A DNA stretch of 64,000 nucleotides from Streptomyces sp. L2 (GCF_004124325.1 NZ_QBDT01000001.1:1240001-1304000); one strand, 5' to 3'; positions 34,370 through 45,258 are shown, counted from the stretch's first letter. Made by a program: numbers and translations. The notes: generated by a model from the sequence alone, not told the origin.

Positions 34370-35650
34370 TCAGCGCTGGTAGCGCGCGAGGACCAGATTG
34401 CCGTCCTTCTGCAGACGGTCGCGGAGACCGGCGAGGCCGATCGCTCCGCTGTAGTACTCCTGGAGGGCCGGGGTGGCGACCTTGTCCTTCCATTCCGGGT
34501 AGCCGCGCACCGACTGCGCGGGGGCCGGGCGCAGCGAGGCCGCCAGGGCGGTTCCGGTCGCCCAGCCGTTCGCGCCGGTGTGCAGGGCGGGGTCGGCCAG
34601 GGCGTCGGTGCCCGTCGGGAGCATCCAGTCGCCGAGGGCGAGGCGGACCATGTTCTTCGGGCGGAGCAGGAAGTCGAGGAAGGCGGCGGCCTCCTTCTTG
34701 TGGGGGCAGTCGGTGGCGATGGACAGGGTCTGCGGGCTGACGCCCTGGGTGAGACCGTCGGCGCCCGCGGGGGCGGGCAGCACCTCCCAGCGGAAGCCCT
34801 TGGGGGCCTGCTGCACGATCTGCTGGCGGTAGGAGAAGCCGAGCGGGACCATCGCGTACTTGCCGGCGAAGAAGCCGGGCAGGGTGTCCGAGCCGCCGCT
34901 GCCCAGGGTGGCGGCGGGGGTGCTGTGGTCGAGGGCCACCTGGTCGTGGACGGTGCGGGGGACGACCGCGTCTGCGGCCGTGAAGCGGACGTTGACCTTG
35001 CCGTCGGCGCCCCGGTGGAAGAGACGGCCCCCCGTGGAGAGGGCGAGGTTGAGGGTGGCCGAGACGGGTTCCTTCAGCGGCCAGGCCACCCCGTACCTGC
35101 CGTGGCCGCTGAGCTTCTTTGTGATCCGGCGGAACTCGGGCCAGCTCCAGGGGTGTTGCGGGGTCGGGATGCGGACGTGCGCGGCGCGGAGCCAGGTCGC
35201 GTTGGCGATCAGCACCCGGGGTTCCTGGAGGAACGGCACGCCGTAGATCCGGCCCTCGAAGGTCGCCGTGTCCCAACTGCGCCCCGGTATCCGCGCTCTG
35301 AGGCCGGGCGGCAGCAGGTGGGTGAGGTCGGCGAGGTAGCCGCCGTAGGCGAAGTCGGCCAGGTCGTCGGAGGCGTCGTGAATGATGTCGGGGGCCTCGC
35401 CGCCCTCGAAGGAGGTGAGGAGCTGGTCGTGGACGCTGTCCCAGCTTCCCTGCACGTACTCGACCCTGACATTCGGGTGGGTCGCGTTCCACTCCTTCAC
35501 CAGCTGCTTGTTGGCGGCGACGGACTCCTGCTGCCAGGCCAGGGACTGGAAGCGCAGGGTGACGGTCCCGCCGTGCGCGCGGCCGCCCGAGGAGCAGCCC
35601 GCGAGCAGCAGCAGGAGTACGGCCACGACCGTGGTGATCCTCGTCCGCAT
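34370..35650 (-). CDS. sugar ABC transporter substrate-binding lipoprotein
   Basis: A protein of 426 residues. RITTVVAVLLLLLAGCSSGG is a lipoprotein signal with lipobox LAGC. The body is an extracellular solute-binding family 1 fold (VKEWNATHPNVRVEYVQGSWDSVHDQLLTSFEGGEAPDIIHDA), with the sugar-binding Trp-rich region WSWPEFRRITKKLSG. It delivers an oligosaccharide to the two permeases upstream in the operon. The ATG overlaps the stop of the second permease (TGATG). The sugar is unknown. Confidence 0.92.
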   Translation of the reverse strand: MRTRITTVVAVLLLLLAGCSSGGRAHGGTVTLRFQSLAWQQESVAANKQLVKEWNATHPNVRVEYVQGSWDSVHDQLLTSFEGGEAPDIIHDASDDLADFAYGGYLADLTHLLPPGLRARIPGRSWDTATFEGRIYGVPFLQEPRVLIANATWLRAAHVRIPTPQHPWSWPEFRRITKKLSGHGRYGVAWPLKEPVSATLNLALSTGGRLFHRGADGKVNVRFTAADAVVPRTVHDQVALDHSTPAATLGSGGSDTLPGFFAGKYAMVPLGFSYRQQIVQQAPKGFRWEVLPAPAGADGLTQGVSPQTLSIATDCPHKKEAAAFLDFLLRPKNMVRLALGDWMLPTGTDALADPALHTGANGWATGTALAASLRPAPAQSVRGYPEWKDKVATPALQEYYSGAIGLAGLRDRLQKDGNLVLARYQR

Positions 35651-36525
35651 CAGCTCTTCACCGCCCCGGTGAGCAGTCCACTGGTGATCCGCCGCTGGAT
35701 GAGCGCGAAGACGAGGAGGGAAGGCAAGGTGGCGAGGGACGCGGCCGCGGCGAGCGGGCCGAGGTCGGCGACGCCCTCCGCGCCGATGAAGTGGGTGAGG
35801 ACGACCGGCAGCGTCTGGTGCTCCGGTGTCTTCAGCAGCACGAGGGCGAAGAAGAACTCGTTCCACGCGGTGACGAACGCGAACAGCGCGGTCGCGGCGA
35901 GGCCCGGCGCGAGCAGGGGCGCCGTCACCGACACCAGCGTTCTGAGCCGTCCGGCGCCGTCGACGGCCGCCGCCTCCTCCAGCTCCACGGGCACCGCGCG
36001 GACGTAGCCGACGAGCATCCACAGCGCGAACGGCAGCGACCACACCACGTAGACCAGCACGAGTCCGGCCAGGGAGTCGATCAGCCGCAGGTTCTTCAGC
36101 ACCAGGAACAGCGGGATGATCACCAGGACGAAGGGGAACGCCTGGCTGATCACGACCCATCCGGTGGCGGCGCGGGCGAGCGGGCCGCGGTGGCGTGCCA
36201 TCACGTACGCCATCGGTGTGGCGAGCAGTACGGCGACGACGGCGGCGCCGAGCGCGACGAGCAGGGAGTTGAGGGCGGCGTGCAGCAGCGGCTGCTCGTC
36301 GAAGGCCTGCCGGAAGTTGCCCAGGGTGGGGTGGCGCGGGATCCAGGCCGGATGCAGACTGCCCAGCTCGCGCGGCGTCTTGAACGCGGTGGACAGCAGC
36401 CACAGGAACGGGAAGGCCAGGAAGACGAGGTAGGCGAGGAGGGCCGCGTACTGCCCGGCCCGGGCGGCGGTGCGACCGGCCGGGCTGGGCGTGGTGGCGG
36501 TCCTGGGCGTGCGGTGGTTCCTCAT
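35650..36525 (-). CDS. sugar ABC transporter permease (MalG-like)
   Basis: A permease of 291 residues with six helices. The EAA loop is VPVELEEAAAVDGAGRLRTLVSVTAPLLAPGLAATALFAF (about residues 185-224), and the end LTGAVKS is typical of the MalG side. Its ATG overlaps the stop of the partner permease gene (ATGA). No ATP-binding gene is near, so the operon probably uses a shared ATPase of the MsiK type, as is common for sugar importers in Streptomyces; this is inferred. Confidence 0.93.
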   Translation of the reverse strand: MRNHRTPRTATTPSPAGRTAARAGQYAALLAYLVFLAFPFLWLLSTAFKTPRELGSLHPAWIPRHPTLGNFRQAFDEQPLLHAALNSLLVALGAAVVAVLLATPMAYVMARHRGPLARAATGWVVISQAFPFVLVIIPLFLVLKNLRLIDSLAGLVLVYVVWSLPFALWMLVGYVRAVPVELEEAAAVDGAGRLRTLVSVTAPLLAPGLAATALFAFVTAWNEFFFALVLLKTPEHQTLPVVLTHFIGAEGVADLGPLAAAASLATLPSLLVFALIQRRITSGLLTGAVKS

Positions 36526-37433
36526 GTGTCGTCGCCTCCCCGCAGCCGGCCCGCCAGGAAGACGGCGAGCAGGATCGCGATCACCGCGACCATCACGCAC
36601 CCCATCGCCGCCGCGTAGCCGAACTGGCCGTAACGGAAGGCCTCTTCGTAGGCGAACAGCATGGGCAGCCGGGTCTTTCCGCCGGGTCCGCCGTTCGTGA
36701 GCACGTACACGAGGGCGAAGGAGTTGACGTTCCAGATCAGGTTGAGCGCGGTGATGGCCAGGGCCACCGGTCTGAGCACGGGCCAGGTGACCGTGCGGAA
36801 GCGGCGCCAGGCGCCGGCACCGTCCACCGCGGCGGCCTCGTGCAGTTCGCGCGGGGTGTTCTGCAGGCCGGCGAGGAGGGCGACCGTGGTCTGCGGCAGG
36901 CCGGCCCAGACGCCGACGACGATGACGGCGGGCAGCGCGGTGCCCAGGCCGCTCAGCCAGTCCCGCCCGCCGCCGAGGCCCAGATGGCGCAGGGTCTCGT
37001 TGAGGACGCCGGCGTCTGGGTTGTAGACGACGCGCCACATGATGCCGACGACGACCTCGGGCATGGCCCAGGGGACGATCGCGAGGGCACGGGCGGCCCA
37101 GCGGAGCCGGAGGTCCTGGTCGAGCAGCAGGGCGAGGCCGAGCGCCAGCAGGAACTGGGGCAGGGTCACGCCAACCGCCCACACCAGGCCGATGCGGAAC
37201 GACTCCCAGAAGAGCGTGTCGTGCAGCAGGTCCTGGAAGTTGAGGCCACCGATCCAGCGGGTGGCCGCGGTCCGGCCGGACTGTGCGTCGGTGAACGCCA
37301 GCAGCAGCCCGTACAGCAGGGGGCCCACGCTGAGCAGGAGGATCGGGATCAGCGCGGGCAGGACCAGGAACCAGGCGGCGCGGTCGGTGGCGGGACGGCC
37401 GGCCGGCCGTCTCGCCTCGGCCACTGATGTCAT
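36522..37433 (-). CDS. sugar ABC transporter permease (MalF-like)
   Basis: A permease of 303 residues with six helices. The first helix is AAWFLVLPALIPILLLSVGPLLYGLLLAF. The EAA loop is TPRELHEAAAVDGAGAWRRFRTVTWPVLRPVALAITALNLI (about residues 195-235), followed by VYVLTNGGPGGKT, a signature of MalF/UgpA types. It is the first gene of the importer operon. The ATG 37433 has AAGGGG about 8 bases upstream. No regulator gene adjoins it. Confidence 0.93.
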   Translation of the reverse strand: MTSVAEARRPAGRPATDRAAWFLVLPALIPILLLSVGPLLYGLLLAFTDAQSGRTAATRWIGGLNFQDLLHDTLFWESFRIGLVWAVGVTLPQFLLALGLALLLDQDLRLRWAARALAIVPWAMPEVVVGIMWRVVYNPDAGVLNETLRHLGLGGGRDWLSGLGTALPAVIVVGVWAGLPQTTVALLAGLQNTPRELHEAAAVDGAGAWRRFRTVTWPVLRPVALAITALNLIWNVNSFALVYVLTNGGPGGKTRLPMLFAYEEAFRYGQFGYAAAMGCVMVAVIAILLAVFLAGRLRGGDDT

Positions 37434-37544
37434 GGAATCAGCCCCTTTGCCGACTCGATTGGCATGGTCATGGTCGTGAAGGCGCCGTACCCCGTCAAGG
37501 GACCGCGCACACGGCCCCACCTGTGCGAATGGGAGACTGGCCGC

Positions 37545-37636
37545 ACGGACCGGCCAGGGAACGGCCCCGACAGGAACGCCCGGGACAGAAACGGACCGGT
37601 CAGGAACGGACCGAACAGGTATGGGACGGGACAGGA
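37545..37636. repeat. six imperfect 15-16-bp tandem repeats
   Basis: Units: ACGGACCGGCCAGGGA, ACGGCCCCGACAGGA, ACGCCCGGGACAGAA, ACGGACCGGTCAGGA, ACGGACCGAACAGGT, ATGGGACGGGACAGGA. They lie between the divergent permease and phosphotransferase genes. The last unit ends 14 bases before the phosphotransferase start, so the array borders its ribosome site. Confidence 0.65.
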
Positions 37637-37650
37637 GGCGGAGGCGCGGG

Positions 37651-38514
37651 ATGGACGAGGCACGGGCGCGGGACGTACTGGCCGCGGCGAAGGTGCTGCC
37701 CGGGCCGGCCGGCGGCGCACGCCTCCTCGCCCTGGGCGAGAACGCGGTGTTCGCGGCCGGCGACCTGGTGGTCAAGGTGGGCCGCGACGCCGAGCTGCTG
37801 GACCGCGCCCGGCGCGAGCTGGACATCGCCGGCTGGCTCGCCGGGGCCGGCGTCCCGGCGGTGCGGGCGGCCGGGCCGGAGCCGCTGCTGGTGGCCGGTC
37901 ACCCGGTGACGGTGTGGCACCGGCTGCCCGACCCCGTACGCCCCGCCGGGCCACGCGACCTCGCCGAACTGCTCCGCGTGGTCCACGCACTCCCCGCGCC
38001 CCCCTTCACCCTGCCGCCCCGGGACCTGCTGGGCGGCGTGGAACGCTGGCTGCGGCTGGCCGGCGACGCCATCGACGCCGAGGACGCGGCCTGCCTCCGG
38101 GCACGCCGGGACGGTTTCGCGGCCGCGGCGGCGGCGCTGACACCCCGTCTGACGCCGGGCCCGATCCACGGCGACGCCCTGCCCCGCAACGTCCATGTCG
38201 GCCCGGACGGCCCCGTCCTCGTCGACCTGGAGACCTTCTCCGCGGACCTGCGCGAACACGACCTGGTCGTGATGGCCCTCTCCCGGGACCGCTACGGCCT
38301 GCCCGCCGACGCCTACGACGCCTTCACCGGGGCCTACGGCTGGGACGTGCGCGACTGGGAGGGCTGCGCCGTCCTGCGGGGCGCCCGCGAGACGGCGAGC
38401 TGCGCCTGGGTCGCCCAGCACGCCCCGGCGAACCCCGCCGCCCTCACCGAGTTCCGCCGCCGGGTCGACTCCCTGCGGTCCGGGGACGAGACGGTGCGCT
38501 GGTATCCGTTCTGA
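37651..38514 (+). CDS. phosphotransferase family protein (APH fold)
   Basis: A protein of 287 residues with the aminoglycoside phosphotransferase/kinase-like fold. LALGENAVFAAGDLVVKVGR holds the nucleotide loop and Lys. The Brenner motif is GPIHGDALPRNVHV (about residues 170-183, catalytic Asp in HGD), and VLVDLETF (about 190-197) is the metal-binding part. Relatives phosphorylate sugars, antibiotics or small alcohols; the substrate here is unknown. ATG 37651 has GGAGGCGGAGG upstream. Confidence 0.85.
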   Translation: MDEARARDVLAAAKVLPGPAGGARLLALGENAVFAAGDLVVKVGRDAELLDRARRELDIAGWLAGAGVPAVRAAGPEPLLVAGHPVTVWHRLPDPVRPAGPRDLAELLRVVHALPAPPFTLPPRDLLGGVERWLRLAGDAIDAEDAACLRARRDGFAAAAAALTPRLTPGPIHGDALPRNVHVGPDGPVLVDLETFSADLREHDLVVMALSRDRYGLPADAYDAFTGAYGWDVRDWEGCAVLRGARETASCAWVAQHAPANPAALTEFRRRVDSLRSGDETVRWYPF

Positions 38515-38553
38515 GGGCATGTCCGAGGACTCGCCCGCACACGGGACGCCCGG

Positions 38554-39279
38554 CTACACCGGTCGCGCCTCAGCCGGCTCGCGCAGCGGCCACAGCCCCT
38601 CGACCACCGCGTCCGCGTTGCCCTTGCGGCGCAGGAACGCCTCGAAGTCCGCCGCCCACGCCGCGTACCACTCGATCTGGTGGCGGTGCAGCTCCGCCGG
38701 ACCCAGGGCGGCGATCTTGGGGTGGCGGACGGCTATCGCCGAGGCGAGGCGGGCCGCGGCCAGGGCGTCGGACATCGCGTTGTGTGCCGCGTCGAGGACC
38801 ACGCCGTACTCGCCGCAGACCGCTTCCAGGTTCCGCTTGCCGCGCCGGTAGCGGTCGACCGAGCGGTCGATGGTGTAGGGGTCGATGACGGGGGCGGGCA
38901 GGGCGCCGCCCAGCCGGTCCGCGAGGGACGGCAGGCCGTGCCGGCGCAGCTCGGCCGAGAGCAGGGTGAGGTCGAAGACCGCGTTGTAGGCGACGACCGG
39001 GACGCCCGTCTTCCAGTAGCCGGTCAGCGCCTCGGCGATGGCGTCCGCGACCTGGTCGGCCGGTCTGCCCTCGGCTGCCGCCCGCTCGCTGCTGATGCCG
39101 TGCACCGCGACCGCGTCGGCCGGGATCGGGACGCCCGGGTCCGCCAGCCATTCGCGGCGGCCCAGCGGCTCCCCGGCCCTGACCTCGATGACCGCGCCGG
39201 TGACGATGCGGGACTCGTGCGGGTCCGTCCCCGTCGTCTCCAGGTCGAAGCCGATCAGCAGTTCCCGGTGCCAGCCCAT
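38554..39279 (-). CDS. 3'-5' exonuclease (DnaQ/DEDDh type)
   Basis: A protein of 241 residues. The exonuclease motifs are visible: LLIGFDLETTGTDPHESRIV (ExoI, Asp and Glu of DxE, about residues 8-27), AYNAVFDLTLLSAELRRHG (ExoII Asp, about 103-121), and AAHNAMSDALAAARLASAI (ExoIII His and Asp, about 165-183). It removes nucleotides from 3' ends of single-stranded DNA or RNA and acts in repair, proofreading or RNA turnover. AAGGGGGG precedes the ATG. It lies 101 bases beyond the HEPN gene on the same strand. Confidence 0.92.
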   Translation of the reverse strand: MGWHRELLIGFDLETTGTDPHESRIVTGAVIEVRAGEPLGRREWLADPGVPIPADAVAVHGISSERAAAEGRPADQVADAIAEALTGYWKTGVPVVAYNAVFDLTLLSAELRRHGLPSLADRLGGALPAPVIDPYTIDRSVDRYRRGKRNLEAVCGEYGVVLDAAHNAMSDALAAARLASAIAVRHPKIAALGPAELHRHQIEWYAAWAADFEAFLRRKGNADAVVEGLWPLREPAEARPV

Positions 39280-39380
39280 GGCTGTCCCCCCTTCTCGGTG
39301 GTGCTTCCCCCAGTGCTCCTCACCTTCGCACGAGGCACTGACAACGCGAGGACCGCGTGCCGCCGACCGGGTGGGACGGG

Positions 39381-40619
39381 TCAGGACACCGGGCGCGAAT
39401 CCGCCCAGGCCAGCTCGAATTCCTCGCGGTATGTGGGGAAGAGGCCGGCTTCGCCCACCTCGTCCGACTTGACCACCCGGCTGCCGCCGCGCAGCACCAG
39501 CACGGGCGACTCCATGCCGCGGGCGCCGCGCAGGTAGGACTGGACCACCGCTATGCCGTCCGCGCCGTCGCCGTCCACCAGGTAGGCGCTGAAGCGCGGC
39601 GTCTCGTCGTAGACCTGGATCTCGAAGGCGCCCGGGTCGCGCAGCCGGGACCGGACCCGGCGCATGTGCAGGATGTTCATCTCGACCGACCTGCTCAGTT
39701 CGCCCCGCTTCATCCCGAGTTCGCGCTCGCGGCGCTTGACGGCGCTGGAGGCCGGGTTGAGGAAGAGCAGCCGCACCCGGCAGCCGGACTCGGCGAGGCG
39801 GACCAGGCGGCGGCCCGAGAAGTTCTGCACGAGCAGGTTGAGGCCGATGCCGATGGCGTCCAGCCGGCGGGCGCCGCCGAAGATGTCCTCGGCCGGGAAC
39901 TGGCGCATCAGCCGCACCCGGTCGGGGTGGACGGCGACCACGTCCGCGTACCGCTCGCCGACCAGGTCCTCGACGGCGTCGACGGGCAGCCGGCGCGCGG
40001 AGGGCACGTCCCCGCCCGTGCCGAGCGTCTCCAGCAGCCGGGCGGAGGCCCGCTCGGCCTGGTGCAGCACCGCCTCGGACAGGGCCCGGTTGCGGGAGAC
40101 GACGTTGCGGGTCACCTCCAGCTCGTCCAGGGCGAGTTCGACGTCCCGGCGGTCGTCGAAGTACGGCTCGAAGCAGGGCCAGTGCTGCACCATCAGCTCG
40201 CGCAGCTGCGGCAGCGTCAGGAAGCTGAGCACGTTGTCGTCGGCGGGGTCGAGCAGATAGCCCTTGCGGCGGCTGACCTCCCGGACGGCGACCGCCCGCT
40301 GCACCCACTCCTGCCCGGCGGGGCCGGCCGCGGCGACCACCCAGTCGGCGCCGTGCACGGGCTCGTAGACGGGGCGCAGCACGGCGGCGACGACCGCGCG
40401 CAGCCGCTGTTCGACGAGGTTCAGCCAGATGTAGGCCCGGCCCGCCCGCTGTGCGCGGGTGCGCACCTCCAGCCACGCGTCGGCGTCCCAGTCCAGTTCC
40501 GGCCCGATGGACCCGGCGTCCATCGGACGGGCCAGGGACACCGCGCCGGGCGGGACGTCTGTGGAGTTCCCCTCGTGACCCTCGTCACCAGGCGGCAGCT
40601 CCAGCCCTCCCGAGCCCAC
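39381..40619 (-). CDS. SAV2148 family HEPN domain-containing protein
   Basis: A protein of 412 residues. The start SGGLELPPGDEGHE, the block SLARPMDAGSIGPELDWDADAW and the following helices match the actinobacterial SAV2148-like group annotated as HEPN. HEPN domains often act as RNases with an RxxxxH motif; I could not fix that motif by eye (RNRALSEAVLHQAERA, near residue 160, is one place to look). The function is unknown. GTG 40619 begins the conserved part; TTG 40667 would add 16 residues. It is probably co-transcribed with the exonuclease gene downstream. Confidence 0.8.
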   Translation of the reverse strand: MGSGGLELPPGDEGHEGNSTDVPPGAVSLARPMDAGSIGPELDWDADAWLEVRTRAQRAGRAYIWLNLVEQRLRAVVAAVLRPVYEPVHGADWVVAAAGPAGQEWVQRAVAVREVSRRKGYLLDPADDNVLSFLTLPQLRELMVQHWPCFEPYFDDRRDVELALDELEVTRNVVSRNRALSEAVLHQAERASARLLETLGTGGDVPSARRLPVDAVEDLVGERYADVVAVHPDRVRLMRQFPAEDIFGGARRLDAIGIGLNLLVQNFSGRRLVRLAESGCRVRLLFLNPASSAVKRRERELGMKRGELSRSVEMNILHMRRVRSRLRDPGAFEIQVYDETPRFSAYLVDGDGADGIAVVQSYLRGARGMESPVLVLRGGSRVVKSDEVGEAGLFPTYREEFELAWADSRPVS

Positions 40620-40734
40620 CCGTGCACCGCCTTCCGCCCCCCGGGCCTTCCCCGTCTCAACGATCAAGGAAGGGTACTCCGGGAGGGGTCGGCGGTGCAG
40701 CCGGATGGACAGGTCGGTTTCCCGGCTCTTTCGC

Positions 40735-42057
40735 TCAACTACGCGGCTGCCAATGGCCGTTCTGCCACGCCAGGGCGTCGGGAGTGAGCGGATTCATAGC
40801 CGTGACGTCGCGGGGTGCGACGGCGAAGCCCTGCCAGTGGATCGGCATGGGCTGCTGGTCCTCGTCCCGGGCGATGTGGTGGAAGCCGACGTTCATCCAG
40901 ACCACCGGGTGAGCCAGGGTCTGCCCGTTGACCCATGTGTCGACGGACTTGCCCGCGCCGGCGGGGCAGTTGCCCGGATTGTTGCTGGCGAACCGTTCGC
41001 ATGTGTTGTACTCGGTGAAGTAGAGATCGTGCCTGGTGAAGCCGCGGCCCGGGTACTTGGTGGTGGGTCCGGGGACGATCTCGTACGAGCGGGCGTGGCC
41101 GTCCTTGTTCTTGCCGGTCGCGCTGACGACGCGCCACCAGCGGTACGCCTTGTAGTCGCCGGCGAGTTCCTTGGTGACCTTGGTGCGGGTGGTCCGGGCG
41201 GTGGGCGCCGCCTGTCCGCGCGCGGGCGGGGTGACGGCCGAGTCGTACTGCTCGATCCTCGTCTTCGAGGAGCCGTCGAGGCCGAAGTCCAGTCGCCAGA
41301 ACACGTTGTGGCTGTGGCTGGTGGCGTAGGCCTTGGCGCCCTTGCCGATGGGCCAGCCGCGGCCGTCGCCGGCGTCGTAGTCGCCGTAGGAGAGGCTGCC
41401 GGTGGCGCCGACGTTCATGTTGATCGTGCCGTCGTCCTGGAAGCGCCATTCGGTCATGTACTCGTACCAGCCGACCTGGTTGACGGTGTAGACGAGGAGG
41501 TCCTTGCCCTGCGCCTGGAAGATCTTGTTCGCGCTGTCGCCCTGCATGCGGTAGGCGTGGCCGCGTGAACGGGTGGTGGTGCACAGGCCCTTGACGTTCG
41601 GGTGGCGCGGGTCCCAGGCGTCGGGGACCTTGATGGTCCTGATCGTTCCGCCGGGGCATTCGCCGGGCGCGAGGTTGACCAGGCCCTGGGCGAAGCCGAA
41701 GCCGGTGAGGTCGTCGTACTCGACGCTGCCGTCGTCGTAGGGGACGTCGATCTGGGCGAGCCGGGCGCTGTTCAGCACCTTGATCGGCTTGCTCTCGCCC
41801 TTGGGCTGGTAGGACACGTCGTCCAGGACGAGTCCGGCCCCGCTGTCGTAGCGCCAGCACATCCGCCAGGTGGTGCCGCTCGAGAGTTTCTGCTCGATCT
41901 TGTAGGCGGTGCTGCACGGGGCGGCCGCCGCCGCGGGGGCGGCCTGGGGCCGGGCCGCGGCGGGGCCCGCTTGGACGGTGGCGCCGGCGGTCAGTGCGGC
42001 CACGCCGAGGCCGACGGCCGCACGCGTGCGTGCCCGGCCCATGGTGGTTGTGCGCAT
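40735..42057 (-). CDS. secreted copper amine oxidase, catalytic domain only
   Basis: A protein of 440 residues with a Sec signal (AAVGLGVAALTAGATVQAGPAAA). It aligns with the C-terminal catalytic domain of copper amine oxidases, which oxidise primary amines with Cu and topaquinone. The copper ligands SHSHNVFWRLD (His248, His250) and GFHHIARDEDQQPMP (His394) are present, and GFAVAPRDVTAMNP matches the family's end region. The cofactor Tyr is at VGWYEYMTEWRF (Tyr198), but the consensus T-x-x-N-Y-[DE] reads Q-V-G-W-Y-E. The N2/N3 domains are missing here and are found in the next gene. GAGGGAG precedes the ATG. Confidence 0.82.
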   Translation of the reverse strand: MRTTTMGRARTRAAVGLGVAALTAGATVQAGPAAARPQAAPAAAAAPCSTAYKIEQKLSSGTTWRMCWRYDSGAGLVLDDVSYQPKGESKPIKVLNSARLAQIDVPYDDGSVEYDDLTGFGFAQGLVNLAPGECPGGTIRTIKVPDAWDPRHPNVKGLCTTTRSRGHAYRMQGDSANKIFQAQGKDLLVYTVNQVGWYEYMTEWRFQDDGTINMNVGATGSLSYGDYDAGDGRGWPIGKGAKAYATSHSHNVFWRLDFGLDGSSKTRIEQYDSAVTPPARGQAAPTARTTRTKVTKELAGDYKAYRWWRVVSATGKNKDGHARSYEIVPGPTTKYPGRGFTRHDLYFTEYNTCERFASNNPGNCPAGAGKSVDTWVNGQTLAHPVVWMNVGFHHIARDEDQQPMPIHWQGFAVAPRDVTAMNPLTPDALAWQNGHWQPRS

Positions 42058-42129
42058 GACGAAGTCGCTCCCTCACGAAGGGGGGGTGGAAAACGGGATG
42101 GAGTGCGGGTGCCGGATACGGGCTGCGGC

Positions 42130-42942
42130 TCAGTGCCGGCCGAGTGCGACGACCTTGCGGGCGCTGAGGTCGACGATCAGCGACCGGGCGTCGATCCACG
42201 GGCCGTTGACGACCTTCGGGAACAGCCGTACGCAGCGGTGCTCGCCGCACTTGTCTAGCGCGGCGGGCCGGGCTCCGGGACTTGCCCGGTAGACCGCGCC
42301 GTTGAGCAGGAGCTGGCCGGGGGTGGTGAGTTCACGGCCGGTGGCGTCCCGGTAGTCGGCCTTCAGGCCGGCGCCCAGCGGGTCGGCGATCAGCAGCCGG
42401 GCCGCCTCGGCGTTCTCCGCGCGGCTCATCGGCGGCTGCACGCCGTGCTGGGTTCCCGTCCGGACGACCTTGCCGGTCGCCAGGTCGATCGTCTCGGTGA
42501 CGAGGGTGTCGCTCCGGTAGTCGTAGAAGGTCGCGTCCGCCCGGCGTGGCGCGTCCGGATCGTCCAGCTCGCCGGCGTCCGGGTCGGCGAGGTCGACGGT
42601 GAGCCGCTGCGGGCCGCGGCCCCCGGCGACGTTCTCGCCGCCGGCCGGCGTGTGCCCGTTCAGCGCGATCCGCTCGACGCGCCGGATCTCGTCGTCGGTC
42701 AGCGGATCGCGCCCGGTGCCGTTCTTCCCCTCGGCCGGCGCCCGCTCCACGACACCCGGCCGTACCCCGTCCGCGCCCGGTCCCGGCTGCCGGGCGGCGG
42801 GCCCGGAGCCGGCGGTGCCCGCCGTGTCGTCCGCCCCCGCCGTGCCAGGCAGGGTGACGGCCGCCATCACCGCCGTCCCCGTCACCGCCAGGGCCGCGGC
42901 GGCCATCACCTTCCCCAGGTGACGGCGCACTGTCTCGCGCAC
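42130..42942 (-). CDS. secreted protein resembling copper amine oxidase N2/N3 domains
   Basis: A protein of 270 residues with a signal sequence (VMAAAALAVTGTAVMAAVTLPGTAGA), upstream of and co-directional with the oxidase gene (72 bases). After a Pro/Gly-rich linker, DPLTDDEIRRVERIAL (about residues 79-94) resembles the N2 start of copper amine oxidases. RADATFYDYRSDTLVTETIDLATGKVV and QPPMSRAENAEAARLLIADP (about 134-188) resemble N3. There is a Cys pair near the end (DKCGEHRCVRLFP). It lacks the copper site and the cofactor Tyr. It may bind and complete the catalytic protein outside the cell. Confidence 0.75.
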   Translation of the reverse strand: MRETVRRHLGKVMAAAALAVTGTAVMAAVTLPGTAGADDTAGTAGSGPAARQPGPGADGVRPGVVERAPAEGKNGTGRDPLTDDEIRRVERIALNGHTPAGGENVAGGRGPQRLTVDLADPDAGELDDPDAPRRADATFYDYRSDTLVTETIDLATGKVVRTGTQHGVQPPMSRAENAEAARLLIADPLGAGLKADYRDATGRELTTPGQLLLNGAVYRASPGARPAALDKCGEHRCVRLFPKVVNGPWIDARSLIVDLSARKVVALGRH

Positions 42943-43143
42943 TTCTTCCCCCTGCCCCCCGCGGTGTCACGGGAGTCCGTGTTCGCCCCACTGGTTCGGC
43001 GCGCTGCGGGTACCCGGCCCGCCGCGCGCGCTGGTCGGCCGGTAAGAGGGCGGTAAGTCAGGGGAGGTTCCGTCAGGTTCCGTCACTTTCGAAGGAGACT
43101 CGCGGCCAACACCGCCCCCGCGGGCGGCACACCTGGGAGAGTC

Positions 43144-45258
<2,115 letters not shown>

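Noticed and set aside
31680..35492. A 1270-codon open frame on the minus strand across the MMPL gene
   Set aside because: It is antisense to a transporter with complete RND motifs. The translated product is low-complexity His/Arg/Gln-rich sequence, as expected from high G+C DNA read in the wrong frame.
34370..37433. Incomplete or broken sugar ABC transporter because no ATPase gene is present
   Set aside because: Streptomyces sugar importers commonly share a distant MsiK-type ATPase, and all three genes here look intact.
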